Source: Thalassolituus oleivorans MIL-1 (GTDB lineage Bacteria > Pseudomonadota > Gammaproteobacteria > Pseudomonadales > Oceanobacteraceae). From it: 64,000 nucleotides of DNA. Where the stretch lies: contig NC_020888.1 of the NCBI RefSeq assembly GCF_000355675.1, forward strand, positions 3,331,501 through 3,395,500. The letters are read 5' to 3'. Below the pieces are notes generated by a model, which saw only the letters and a list, made by a program, of their open reading frames with translations, made no database searches and was not told the DNA's origin. A program made the position numbers and the translations under genes. Numbering within the stretch: position 1 is the first letter of the stretch; every line of letters starts with the position of its first letter. Below, piece by piece: positions 18,184 to 26,138 of the stretch.

Positions 18184-18642
18184 TTAAATTGGAGTACCAC
18201 ACTTACCTACAATCGCATCGCTCAGCTCAATGATTTGATCTGCGATGCTATTACCGAGAGTTTCTCTCATTTCATTTTGTGCCAACTTCCATTGTTTCTC
18301 TCCGGCGGAAAACATAATCTTTCCCTTAGCGGAAAGAGAAAGTAATTTTCGGCGGCGATCACCTTTGTCTTCTTTCATAACAACCATTCCATCACTAACC
18401 AATTTTTTAAGGTTACGACTGAGAGTTGTTTGATCTAACACCAGAATGTCTTGAATCACTTGGCTGGTACAAGTGCCTGCATAATGCATCGCACGCATAA
18501 CCGAGAACTGACTAACGGATAAGCCGCACTCAGCAAGGTGGCGATTATAAACATGGTTAATAACTCGATCTGCTTTACGCAAACTAAGATTAAGACAAGG
18601 TTCTGGTGCCATAGGGCTTACTGGTGAGTTTTCTTTTAGCAT
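18184..18642 (-). CDS. MarR-family regulator
   Basis: A 152-residue winged-helix regulator. The DNA-binding part reads SQVIQDILVLDQTTLSRNLKKLVSDGMV, followed by the wing DRRRKLLSLSAKG; both are textbook MarR. It converges on the barrel gene with a 16-nt gap and closes the isonitrile/export region, so control of that region, perhaps through the 22-bp palindrome at 13544, is likely. An internal ATG at codon 11 is an alternative start; neither has a good ribosome-binding site. Confidence 0.85.
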   Translation of the reverse strand: MLKENSPVSPMAPEPCLNLSLRKADRVINHVYNRHLAECGLSVSQFSVMRAMHYAGTCTSQVIQDILVLDQTTLSRNLKKLVSDGMVVMKEDKGDRRRKLLSLSAKGKIMFSAGEKQWKLAQNEMRETLGNSIADQIIELSDAIVGKCGTPI

Positions 18643-18859
18643 CGGTTTAGTTTATCTCGTTTCTTTGATATTTCAAATGGCATTCATACGCCACCTTTAG
18701 ATGTTACCTAAATGGCAAGACACCAACATAAGATATTTTTGTAAAATCTCACTTTCAATTTACGACATTTATGGATTTATTTACTCAAAAAATAGAAATC
18801 ACTTGATAACCATAATTATTCGTATACATAACATTGATCGTTATTTCAAAATCTATGCT
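18643..18859. other. Gap between MarR and LLM-oxidoreductase genes
   Basis: 217 bp, AT-rich, containing the MarR promoter on the minus strand. I see no convincing palindrome, terminator or small gene in it. A plus-strand open frame that starts here runs into the antisense of the next gene and is not supported. Confidence 0.4.
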
Positions 18860-19867
18860 CTAGTTCGAAACATCCAAACCATTCAACAAACTCAAAGCGT
18901 GCAGACGTTTACTTCGATCATAGATATCATTTGTAAACATCAGCTCATCTACTTCAAATTGCTTGAGTATCGTTTGCAATTTAAAGCTGACCGTCGTTGG
19001 ACTGCCAACAACAGCAAGTGCTAAAAAATTCTCCACTTGGCGCTTACTGGCAAAATCCCAGTGAAGATCCATATCGGTAACAGGAGGTGGTAGATACAGT
19101 GGCTTACCATACATAAGCGCCAATACCCTTTGCTGCGAACTCGTGCTGAGATAGCGCGCCTCCTCATCCGTATCGGCAAGAATTAGCGGTAAGCATAAGA
19201 TTGCGTAAGGACGCTGCAAAGTTGCCGATGGTTTAAATAAACGTCTATACAAGCTTAAAGCTTCTTCAGCTAAAGCAGGTGCAAAGTGCCCAGCAAATGC
19301 ATAAGGCAGCCCGCGCTTAGCTGCCAGTTGCGCACTGAATAAACTGGATCCTAAAATCCAAATTGGTACGTTAGTATCGCGACCAGGATATGCATGTGCT
19401 TTACCTAGGCTAGCATCAACATCCTTTCCCAACAGCCGTTGCAACTCAGCAACTTCCTCTGGGAAATTATCGGCGCGACGTTCATCTCGATACAAAGCTC
19501 GACTAGTGAGCGGGTCGGTGCCCGGCGCTCTGCCCAGTCCCAAATCAATACGGTCAGGATATAAGGAAGCCAAAGTACCAAATTGTTCGGCCACCACCAA
19601 TGGCGGATGATTAGGTAGCATAATGCCGCCAGAACCAATGCGCATTAGTTCGGTATGTGCCGCTAAATCGCTTATAAGCACGCTAGTCGCACTACTCGCT
19701 ATACCTTCCATATTATGGTGTTCTGCTAACCATAGTCTGGTAAAACCTAATGTATCAGCATGCTGCGCATAGCGACGTAGTTCTAGCAATGTTGCGGGAA
19801 TATCAGAGCCGGTAGGAACCGAGGCCAGCTCTAACAAAGAGAAAGGCATTTTCTCTAAAACGGACAT
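18860..19867 (-). CDS. Luciferase-like flavin oxidoreductase, YhbW type
   Basis: 335 residues of the LLM-class FMN-dependent enzyme fold, closely following E. coli YhbW: FSLLELA at the start, [22 protein letters not shown] at about 44-65, [22 protein letters not shown] at 78-99, [14 protein letters not shown], and [27 protein letters not shown]. The physiological substrate of this group is not established. It stands alone, between the MarR gene and an unknown membrane-protein gene; a role in supplying or using flavin for the nearby halogenase-like enzyme is only a possibility. Confidence 0.85.
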   Translation of the reverse strand: MSVLEKMPFSLLELASVPTGSDIPATLLELRRYAQHADTLGFTRLWLAEHHNMEGIASSATSVLISDLAAHTELMRIGSGGIMLPNHPPLVVAEQFGTLASLYPDRIDLGLGRAPGTDPLTSRALYRDERRADNFPEEVAELQRLLGKDVDASLGKAHAYPGRDTNVPIWILGSSLFSAQLAAKRGLPYAFAGHFAPALAEEALSLYRRLFKPSATLQRPYAILCLPLILADTDEEARYLSTSSQQRVLALMYGKPLYLPPPVTDMDLHWDFASKRQVENFLALAVVGSPTTVSFKLQTILKQFEVDELMFTNDIYDRSKRLHALSLLNGLDVSN

Positions 19868-19960
19868 AGGCCCAGCCTCAACAAAATAAAAATCAAAGCC
19901 TGACAGAAAGCTAAGCTCGCGTCTGCCTGGTTTTAAGGAACAGATTGTTACAGTGACAGC

Positions 19961-20431
19961 TTATAACTCTTTAATGGCTCCCTTTCCGGTTAAATATATA
20001 AATAGACCTAGAGCCGTTAACAATAGCGCGGTACTTGCGATGATCGCCACGGGATAATACAAGTTACCGGCCAACTCTAGCTGGCTATATTTGATAACCA
20101 TAATTAATCCCTCAAGTGACAAAGCTACACAAACCATACCGATGAAACGTGGCAGTGTTTCGCGAAGACTGGATACGGCATCTTTTTCTTCATCATCGTT
20201 GGGCGATGCATATTCTTTCTTAACCACTAACGCCAACTCAAAGACCGCCAACGCAATAACCCCAGTGTTAATACTCCCAAGAAGTACAGTAGTGATACCT
20301 TCTTGATTGATTATTCCTTCGGCGACATTCACAAACAGCGAAAAGATAATAACCGCCGTAAGACCGAAGAATATTACGGTAAGCGTTTTGGCAAAAACCA
20401 TTTTGGTTAACTGTGCGCTCGATTTTTTCAT
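19961..20431 (-). CDS. Four-helix membrane protein of unknown function
   Basis: About 157 residues with four predicted membrane helices (roughly 12-36, 45-65, 92-112 and 122-146) and a charged acidic loop (PNDDEEKDA) between helices 2 and 3. I do not recognise the family. The chosen ATG (MKKSSAQ) has only a weak ribosome-binding site; a TTG 12 nt upstream could also serve. It ends 93 nt before (downstream of) the LLM gene start region and is probably its own transcript. Confidence 0.6.
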   Translation of the reverse strand: MKKSSAQLTKMVFAKTLTVIFFGLTAVIIFSLFVNVAEGIINQEGITTVLLGSINTGVIALAVFELALVVKKEYASPNDDEEKDAVSSLRETLPRFIGMVCVALSLEGLIMVIKYSQLELAGNLYYPVAIIASTALLLTALGLFIYLTGKGAIKEL

Positions 20432-20616
20432 TGTTAGTCTCAATTAAGTGTACGATTGCGATCCAGCCGATATGAAATAACGGGAAAGTTTGAGACATTT
20501 TTCAAGAAATAACGTTCAAGTATGGATAAATATAGATTGACGTCTTATGCACTATAACTTCAGGTCACTAAAGCAGCTAGTCATTCAAACAATACTGTTC
20601 AAGGTAAAATGACACG

Positions 20617-21210
20617 CTAGAAAGCGTTAAAATCGACTTCTGGCAATTGTTCAAAGGCTGGTTTGGCAAAAAGATATCCTTGCATCAACTCCACACCAGA
20701 ATCTCGAAGCCACTCCATTTCCTCAATCACCTCAATACCTTCAGCTAACGCTGTAATATTTAATTCACGGAGCATCGTTAATACATTACTTATAATAATT
20801 TGGCGATTCTTATCTTTATGAATATCTCGAATCAGTCCCATATCAAGCTTAATAATATTTGTCTGAAAATCAGCCAAAAGTCCTAAACCTGAATTCCCCG
20901 CACCAAAGTCATCAACAGCCGTAATAAAACCCAACTCACTATAATATTCAACAATCTTTTTTATAAAAGAAGAGTCTTCAATTTTCTCAACCTCAGTAAA
21001 TTCAAACATGATTTTATTAGCAGGAAAATTATAATTTTTAGCTGCATCTAAGGTTGTACGGATACAGCGCTCCGGCTTATATATAGCATTCGGTAAGAAT
21101 TAATACTTAACATTGAATCTTAATTCAGTTTGGCAACAAGCTTAGTAGTAAATACGGCATCCTGCAGAATCTCGTTACAAAAATGCGTATACCCGAAGAC
21201 CTTGGCTTAG
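20617..21210 (-). pseudogene. Decayed EAL-domain (c-di-GMP phosphodiesterase) gene
   Basis: The 130-codon open frame at 20617-21009 is the C-terminal half of an EAL domain: VDDFGAGNSGLG, IKLDMGLIRDI, ALAEGIEVIEE and MQGYLFAKP are intact. Reading upstream past its ATG, the same frame gives LPNAIYKPERCIRTTLDAA to 21099, then a stop. Restoring one lost base joins it to SIN (giving the canonical SINFLPNA), and further upstream KVFGYT and LDTK, EAL-like N-terminal motifs, appear in other frames with stops between them. So there are at least two frameshifts and several stops. Similarity is highest to BLUF-EAL proteins, but no BLUF domain remains. A short residual peptide cannot be excluded. Confidence 0.8.
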
Positions 21211-21300
21211 TATCAAGATGCTAAGGCTAATTGCTTCGCACTCAGCAACTATCTCCAAGTCATTGAATTCAGTTGGCACGACCGACTGTGACTGCCGACA

Positions 21301-21338
21301 AAAAAAACCGGCCCATGGCATTCATTGCCAAGGACCGG
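21301..21338 (-). terminator. Rho-independent terminator of ahpF
   Basis: On the minus strand a long GC-rich hairpin (CCGGTCCTTGGCA paired with TGCCATGGGCCGG, allowing a wobble and one mismatch, loop ATGAA) is followed by seven T residues, about 75 nt after the ahpF stop. Confidence 0.85.
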
Positions 21339-21410
21339 CCAGTTCCCACCTAATTGATACCCACTTAATTAAAAGTAGGTAAAGGGTGCTGCGGGATCAG
21401 CAACACATCA

Positions 21411-22964
21411 TTAATTACGGATAAGGTAGTCAAAAGCGCCCAATGCAGCTGTCGCACCTGCTCCCATAGAAATAATGATTTGTTTGTACGCTACGTTCGT
21501 ACAGTCGCCAGCGGCGAAGATACCAGGTAGATTGGTTTGACCATGACCGTCAATGACAATTTCACCGCGCTGAGTCAGGCCTACCGTTTCTTTTAAGAAT
21601 TCGGTATTAGGTACTAAGCCGATTTGAACAAAAATACCCGCCAATTCAACAACATGCATCTCATCAGTGGCGCGATCTTTGTATTGCAAGCCAGTCACGC
21701 GAGTACCATCGCCCAGCACTTCGGTGGTCATGGCTTGTTTAATAATGGTGATATTACTCATAGATTGCGCTTTTTTCACCAATACCGCATCAGCGCGCAG
21801 CGTATCGGCAAATTCCAATACCGTGACATGAGCAACGATACCGGCTAAATCAATCGCCGCCTCAATACCTGAATTACCACCACCAATGACTGCGACTTTT
21901 TTGCCTTTGAATAACGGGCCGTCGCAGTGTGGGCAGTAGGCAACTCCCTTATTACGATATTGCTCTTCGCCCGGCACGTTCATTTCTCTCCAGCGCGCAC
22001 CCGTGGCCAAAATGACTGATTTGCTGCTCAATACGGCACCGTTAGCTAATTCAACTTCACTTAAACCAGAATCAATTTTACGCACCGCCACAACTTTTTG
22101 CGTGTTCATCACGTCAACATCATATTCTTTGACGTGCTCTTCTAAATGCGCAACCAGTTTTGGACCCTCGGTATATTTCACCGAAATAAAGTTCTCGATA
22201 CCCACAGTATCAGATACTTGGCCACCGAAACGCTCGGCAACAATACCGGTGCGAATGCCTTTACGCGCCGCATAAATCGCAGCGGAAGCCCCAGCGGGAC
22301 CACCACCAACGACTAAAACGTCATAAGGTGCTTTATCTGCCAAAGCGGCTGCAGCTTTGGCATCCGCTTCGTCATCAACCTTATTGAGAATTTCCGCCAA
22401 GGTCATTTTGCCGTTGCCGAATAACTCACCATTTAGGTAAAGCGAGGGTACCGCCATAATATCGCGCTGTTTTACTTCATCCGGAAATACACCGCCATCA
22501 ATCATAGTGGCGGTGATTTTTGGATTTAAAGCTGCCATCAAGTTAACGGCCTGAACAACGTCTGGGCAGTTGTGACACGATAGCGACACGTACACTTCGA
22601 AGTTCAGTTCGCGACTCAGTGACTTAGTTTGATCCTGCAAAGCCTGCGCTTCTTTTGATGGATGACTGCCCGCTTGCAATAGCGCCAAAACCAACGAAGT
22701 AAATTCATGACCCATTGGCACCCCAGCAAACGCGACACGTGCCTCGGTGCCTTCTTTGGCAATCGTCATCACTGGCGAGCGACCACCGATTTTATCGGAC
22801 GTCGTATTCACCGAAATTTTGTCATTCAGTGCCGCAATCTCGTTAGCTAGCTCTTCTAGCTCCTTCGATTTTGGCGAATCATTAACAGACACCAATAATT
22901 CAATCGGATTACGCAGATTGTTTAAGTAGGCGCCCAATTGTTGTTTCATCGTTGCATCAAGCAT
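21411..22964 (-). CDS. ahpF: Alkyl hydroperoxide reductase subunit F
   Basis: 517-residue NADH-dependent disulfide reductase that recharges AhpC (cytoplasm). The N-terminal double thioredoxin-fold domain carries the redox pair Cys130-His-Asn-Cys133; FAD binding begins at GGGPAG (220-225); the thioredoxin-reductase-type active site is Cys344-Pro-His-Cys347 (YCPHCDGP); GGGNSG marks the NADH site; the C-terminal GIFAAGDCT is the second FAD motif. It follows ahpC on the same strand after an unusually long 540-bp gap with terminators, so it probably also has its own promoter. Start [10 protein letters not shown] matches the E. coli protein. Confidence 0.96.
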   Translation of the reverse strand: MLDATMKQQLGAYLNNLRNPIELLVSVNDSPKSKELEELANEIAALNDKISVNTTSDKIGGRSPVMTIAKEGTEARVAFAGVPMGHEFTSLVLALLQAGSHPSKEAQALQDQTKSLSRELNFEVYVSLSCHNCPDVVQAVNLMAALNPKITATMIDGGVFPDEVKQRDIMAVPSLYLNGELFGNGKMTLAEILNKVDDEADAKAAAALADKAPYDVLVVGGGPAGASAAIYAARKGIRTGIVAERFGGQVSDTVGIENFISVKYTEGPKLVAHLEEHVKEYDVDVMNTQKVVAVRKIDSGLSEVELANGAVLSSKSVILATGARWREMNVPGEEQYRNKGVAYCPHCDGPLFKGKKVAVIGGGNSGIEAAIDLAGIVAHVTVLEFADTLRADAVLVKKAQSMSNITIIKQAMTTEVLGDGTRVTGLQYKDRATDEMHVVELAGIFVQIGLVPNTEFLKETVGLTQRGEIVIDGHGQTNLPGIFAAGDCTNVAYKQIIISMGAGATAALGAFDYLIRN

Positions 22965-23104
22965 GGTGTTTACCTTCTGTTATGAATTTCACTCTATGGA
23001 CTTATAGTAACGACGGCCAATCAATAATTGAAATCAATGTTTTCTAAGGCTTCGATAGGTTTTTACTAACAGCTAGCATTGCTAAGCAGAACTAGGAACA
23101 AATG
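22965..23104. other. ahpF upstream region
   Basis: 140 bp between the first repeat copy and ahpF, the probable site of an ahpF promoter. No clear operator or -35/-10 pair was found. Confidence 0.3.
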
Positions 23105-23216
23105 ACCCGAGACACACCATAAGGTAGGCGAAGGGTCGAACGAAAAAATAACGCCAGAGACAAAAAAGCCCCAGCTTACGCTGAGGCTTTCTGTTTAGAG
23201 TCTGAACGTTTGCGAG
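23105..23216. repeat. Direct repeat copy A with terminator hairpin
   Basis: 112 bp almost identical to 23285-23397 (five or six differences, one indel). It contains the hairpin AAAGCCCCAGC-TTAC-GCTGAGGCTTT at 23165-23190, flanked by runs of A upstream, which works as a terminator on the minus strand downstream of ahpC. Confidence 0.85.
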
Positions 23217-23284
23217 AAGCTCGCTTTGGCTCAGAAGATCTGGCAATGCCGAAGCGCTGAGCTGCTAGGCATTTTTAAGTGAGA

Positions 23285-23397
23285 ACCCGAGACATACCAA
23301 ATAGGTAGGCGAAGGGTCGAACGAAAAAATAACGCCAGAGACAAAAAAGCCCCAGCTTCCGCTGAGGCTTTCTGTCTAGAGTCTGAACGTTTGCGAG
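23285..23397. repeat. Direct repeat copy B with terminator hairpin
   Basis: 113-bp second copy, 181 bp from copy A, with the hairpin at 23346-23371 (AAAGCCCCAGC-TTCC-GCTGAGGCTTT) ending in a minus-strand T6 run. This is the first terminator met by transcripts leaving ahpC. The unit reads from ACCCGAGACA to TCTGAACGTTTGCGAG in both copies. Confidence 0.85.
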
Positions 23398-23402
23398 GCA
23401 GG

Positions 23403-23483
23403 CTGTGCGAGGCAAAAGTTGGTGAAGAAGCGGAGTTTAGTTTCCTAAATGAGCATTCTGAGCCAACTTTTAACAATGCACAG
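23403..23483. repeat. 81-nt nested palindrome after ahpC
   Basis: Three nested inverted pairs: CTGTGC (23403-23408) with GCACAG (23478-23483), AAAAGTTGG (23414-23422) with CCAACTTTT (23463-23471), and TTTAG with CTAAA around 23436-23449. The transcript would fold into one long interrupted stem. It directly follows the ahpC stop, next to repeat copy B. A REP- or MITE-like element, or a 3' stabilising structure, are both possible. Confidence 0.55.
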
Positions 23484-23503
23484 GCAACGCAGCTAGTTCA
23501 GAT

Positions 23504-24061
23504 TTAGATCTTACCGACTAGGTCGAGTGAAGGTGCCAAAGTCGCTTCGCCTTCTTTCCACTTAGCTGGGCACACTTCACCTGGGTGAGCCGCTACGTAT
23601 TGAGCCGCTTTCACTTTACGCATCAGTTCTTCAGCGTTACGGCCAATGCCTTCTGCAGTGATTTCCATTGCTTGGATGATACCTTGTGGATCAACCAAGA
23701 AGGTTGCACGGTCTGCTAGACCTTGACCTTCGCGCATTACGCCGAAGTTGTTAGTGATGTTGCCGCTTTGGTCGCCAACCATGTAGTAGTTGATCTTACC
23801 GATGGTTTCAGAAGCGTCGTGCCAAGCTTTGTGTACGAAGTGAGTGTCAGTTGATACTGAGTACACTTCTACGCCTAACTTTTGCAGTTCTTCGTAGTGA
23901 TCAGCAACGTCGCCAAGCTCAGTTGGGCATACGAAAGTGAAGTCAGCTGGGTAGAAGAAGAAGATCGCCCACTTACCTTTCACGTCTGCTTCGGTGATGT
24001 CTACGAATTCGCCTGCTTTGAAAGCTGTTGCGCTGAAAGGTTTGATTTCTGTGTTGATCAT
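23504..24061 (-). CDS. ahpC: Alkyl hydroperoxide reductase subunit C (2-Cys peroxiredoxin)
   Basis: 185-residue typical 2-Cys peroxiredoxin that reduces hydrogen peroxide and organic hydroperoxides. Peroxidatic Cys45 lies in [12 protein letters not shown], resolving Cys164 in GEVCPAKW, and the family segments [13 protein letters not shown] and ATFLVDPQG are present. Length fits AhpC of enterobacteria (about 187). It is upstream of its reductase ahpF. The ATG has GGAG nearby (TTAATGGAGTTAGACC ATG region). Confidence 0.96.
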   Translation of the reverse strand: MINTEIKPFSATAFKAGEFVDITEADVKGKWAIFFFYPADFTFVCPTELGDVADHYEELQKLGVEVYSVSTDTHFVHKAWHDASETIGKINYYMVGDQSGNITNNFGVMREGQGLADRATFLVDPQGIIQAMEITAEGIGRNAEELMRKVKAAQYVAAHPGEVCPAKWKEGEATLAPSLDLVGKI

Positions 24062-24149
24062 GGTCTAACTCCATTAAGTTTGTTTTGAAAACAGGTGCCA
24101 TAGTAGGCGAATAAAATCTATAAGTTAAATTAAGGTTTTTTAACAGGTC

Positions 24150-24174
24150 GATTAGGTTTAACTATCGACTAATC
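24150..24174. promoter_or_regulatory. Inverted repeat upstream of ahpC, possible OxyR site
   Basis: GATTAG (24150-24155) and CTAATC (24169-24174) are complementary, 13 nt apart, and an inner CTATC lies between them, about 90-110 bp upstream of the ahpC ATG. Position and T/A-C-T-A-T-like half sites recall OxyR boxes, but the spacing does not fit the published four-half-site pattern well. Confidence 0.3.
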
Positions 24175-24216
24175 AAAAGAGCCATTAAAGAAATTAATCA
24201 TCCCGTAATGAAACAA

Positions 24217-24241
24217 CAACGGGGCCTGCTAGGCCCCGTTG
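24217..24241 (-). terminator. Hairpin after the DUF799 gene
   Basis: Perfect 11-bp arms CAACGGGGCCT and AGGCCCCGTTG around GCT. On the minus strand it is followed by a moderately T-rich stretch (TTGTTTCATT), about 50 nt after the DUF799 stop. Confidence 0.65.
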
Positions 24242-24291
24242 CTTCTTACTTTGAACGACTATCGCTCGGTACTGTTAATCATCAAGCACGA

Positions 24292-24945
24292 TCACTTAGT
24301 GTCGGTTGTTGGCGCGTATGGGCCGTTAAGCAAGCCTTGGTTTGGAGTGTTAAGCACGGTCTGATTCGCTGTTCGAGCCAATTGTGGTGTGGCATCAGAA
24401 ATTGAGCCCACGATTTGATTCGCCACCGCACTCACTAGCATGCCAACCAAACCGCCGCCACTGGAGCCAGGCTCTTTCACTGCAGAAGCAGCTCCATCCC
24501 AGAGCAAATTACCGGTGCGAGCATCAACCAACTTCATGCTGACACTCACCATGGCTTTAGAAGAAACAACGTTATATTTCTGCCCCCACTGATTAATATT
24601 CACATAGAGAACCGCATCGGCACCTATGTTTTCGTAGATTTTGTCTAGTGGGACATTGTTCATTTCTTCTGGTGTAGGCAGGCCGTTCTCTTTCATGAAA
24701 TTATCAATCATGGCCACAGGGAATACGTAATACCCCTTTTCCGCCAATGGACGCGATATGGTTGATAAGTAAATGTAAGGCGCATCGACTTCAACGGTGT
24801 CGTTCTTTGGTGGAATAACCACAATCGAACGCGGGCTTGCCGCTAATAGCGCTTCATAATTGTACGGTGGCTTATTAGCACATCCGGTAACGAAGGCTGT
24901 CGCTGCAAGAATAGAAACGGTAACGATACGAGTTAAATAATTCAT
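24292..24945 (-). CDS. DUF799 (GNA1162-type) lipoprotein
   Basis: 217 residues with a lipoprotein signal peptide (ATAFVTGC, lipobox Cys about residue 22). The body matches DUF799: SPRSIVVIPPKNDTVEVDAPYIYLSTISRPLAEKGYYVFPV, split at usual points, then IGADAVLYVNINQWG and LVDARTGNLLWDG. It is the third gene of a CsgG/DUF4810/DUF799 operon, a conserved trio of outer-membrane lipoproteins; its ATG overlaps the stop of the DUF4810 gene (TAATG). The molecular role of the trio is not established. Confidence 0.88.
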   Translation of the reverse strand: MNYLTRIVTVSILAATAFVTGCANKPPYNYEALLAASPRSIVVIPPKNDTVEVDAPYIYLSTISRPLAEKGYYVFPVAMIDNFMKENGLPTPEEMNNVPLDKIYENIGADAVLYVNINQWGQKYNVVSSKAMVSVSMKLVDARTGNLLWDGAASAVKEPGSSGGGLVGMLVSAVANQIVGSISDATPQLARTANQTVLNTPNQGLLNGPYAPTTDTK

Positions 24946-25310
24946 TATTTTTTAACTCCATCAATGCGGCTCATCATGCCGTCGATGAAACTTGCCGATT
25001 CTGGGAATAGCGTTTTTTCAGTTAAGAACGCTGCTTTCGCCTGACCAATATCCCCTTCTAACGCATACATATAACCCAAGTGGGCATTGATACCAGGAGC
25101 AATAGGCATATCCTTAGCTTCCGCTTGTTGGATATCGGCGGATAATTTTGAAATTTGGGTGGTTGAATCGGCAGTGCCAGGCTCGATATACATGCCGTAT
25201 ATCAAGTTTTCATAATCTCCCCAATAAAAAATTTCTTTTTTTCCAGCACAGCCGGTCAAGGTCATCAATGATAAAAGACCCACGGCGATCAAACTGTTGC
25301 GCAACAACAT
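24945..25310 (-). CDS. DUF4810 lipoprotein
   Basis: 121 residues; signal peptide with lipobox LTGC (Cys21) and the DUF4810 hallmark KEIFYWGDYENLIYGMY right after it, then one TPR-like helical pair (GINAHLGYMYALEGDIGQAKAAF). AAGGAAAG lies 4 nt before the ATG. Middle gene of the lipoprotein operon, 15 nt after the CsgG-like gene. Confidence 0.88.
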   Translation of the reverse strand: MLLRNSLIAVGLLSLMTLTGCAGKKEIFYWGDYENLIYGMYIEPGTADSTTQISKLSADIQQAEAKDMPIAPGINAHLGYMYALEGDIGQAKAAFLTEKTLFPESASFIDGMMSRIDGVKK

Positions 25311-25325
25311 TTAACTTTCCTTGTT

Positions 25326-26021
25326 TTAGTTGGCTTCTACTTTCCAAGAGCCGTTATCAATATCACGAGCCATGTTATTGACGGCTTCTGTGATAGCGAA
25401 GTTCAATACCTTGCCATTTAGTGTTGCGTCATAGCTGGCGGTAGAACCAAAACCGATGACTTCACGATTACTCATTTCGTATTCGCCTGCAGCTTGAGTC
25501 GAATAAACGATTTCACCATTAACCACATCAACAATGTTCAAAGTAACTTTGGCGTATGCGGTTTGTTTTTTGCCTGAACCTAAAATACCGAAGAACTGTT
25601 TATCACCTGTCACCTTACGACCGAATTCAGTGACATCGCCAGTGACGGTATAACGTGCGCCAGTTAGCTTCATTTCCACGCCATTCAATTTGGCTTCATT
25701 TTTCATGGTTTCTAGATTTTCACGATCCACCACTTTAAAACGATTGGTTTGTTGCAAATGCGTTTTAAGAATGGTTTTTGCTTGATTACCTAGTTTGTCG
25801 TCACCGGAGGAAAACAGACCTTGCATATAAGTCGAACGGTTTTGGAAATTACCGACCACTAAGGTTGTTTTAACGCCGCTGTAATCGGATTTATAGGTTT
25901 CAACGGTTTCTGACTTAACTAATTGGTGAGATTGAGTCGCTGAGCAGCCAGTAATGGTCAAAGCCAATATTGCTGCTGTCCCAACTGCCGAGATGCTCAC
26001 TAAATTTTGATGAATTTTCAT
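25326..26021 (-). CDS. CsgG-family lipoprotein
   Basis: 231 residues; signal peptide with lipobox TITGC (Cys near 25), then a CsgG/TolB-N-like domain: TTLVVGNFQNRS, RFKVVDRENLETMKNEAKL, ARYTVTGDVTEFG, YAKVTLNIVDVVNGEIV. CsgG of the curli system is a larger pore; no curli genes are present, so this is the general CsgG-like member of the DUF4810/DUF799 trio. The start MKIHQN was chosen because the signal peptide follows at once; the open frame extends 31 codons further upstream without a signal sequence and through the preceding terminator region. Confidence 0.85.
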   Translation of the reverse strand: MKIHQNLVSISAVGTAAILALTITGCSATQSHQLVKSETVETYKSDYSGVKTTLVVGNFQNRSTYMQGLFSSGDDKLGNQAKTILKTHLQQTNRFKVVDRENLETMKNEAKLNGVEMKLTGARYTVTGDVTEFGRKVTGDKQFFGILGSGKKQTAYAKVTLNIVDVVNGEIVYSTQAAGEYEMSNREVIGFGSTASYDATLNGKVLNFAITEAVNNMARDIDNGSWKVEAN

Positions 26022-26100
26022 TAGATGCAAGTTCCTATGCAAGTGATCCCAGATGATCCCATTCAGTGAACAATATTTCAATGTCCCTATAGACGCAGAC

Positions 26101-26128
26101 AAAAAAGCCTTCATTACTGAAGGCTTTT
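26101..26128 (-). terminator. Terminator of the MscS-type channel gene
   Basis: Hairpin AAAAGCCTTCA-GTAA-TGAAGGCTTTT on the minus strand with a T6 tail, about 10 nt after the channel gene stop. It isolates the channel gene from the lipoprotein operon. Confidence 0.9.
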
Positions 26129-26138
26129 CAGAAGCTCA

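Noticed and set aside
18701-19024. 107-codon plus-strand open frame
   Set aside because: Its second half is antisense to the LLM gene and the first half lacks a ribosome-binding site.
23217-23284. CRISPR-like spacer between the two ahpC-ahpF repeats
   Set aside because: Only two 112-bp copies with hairpin terminators; no short regular repeat-spacer pattern.
24062-24210. Full four-half-site OxyR operator before ahpC
   Set aside because: Only partial ATAG/CTAT-like halves with wrong spacing; kept as a low-confidence inverted repeat.
25326-26021. Curli secretion pore CsgG
   Set aside because: No csgA/B/E/F genes; neighbours DUF4810 and DUF799 identify the separate lipoprotein trio.
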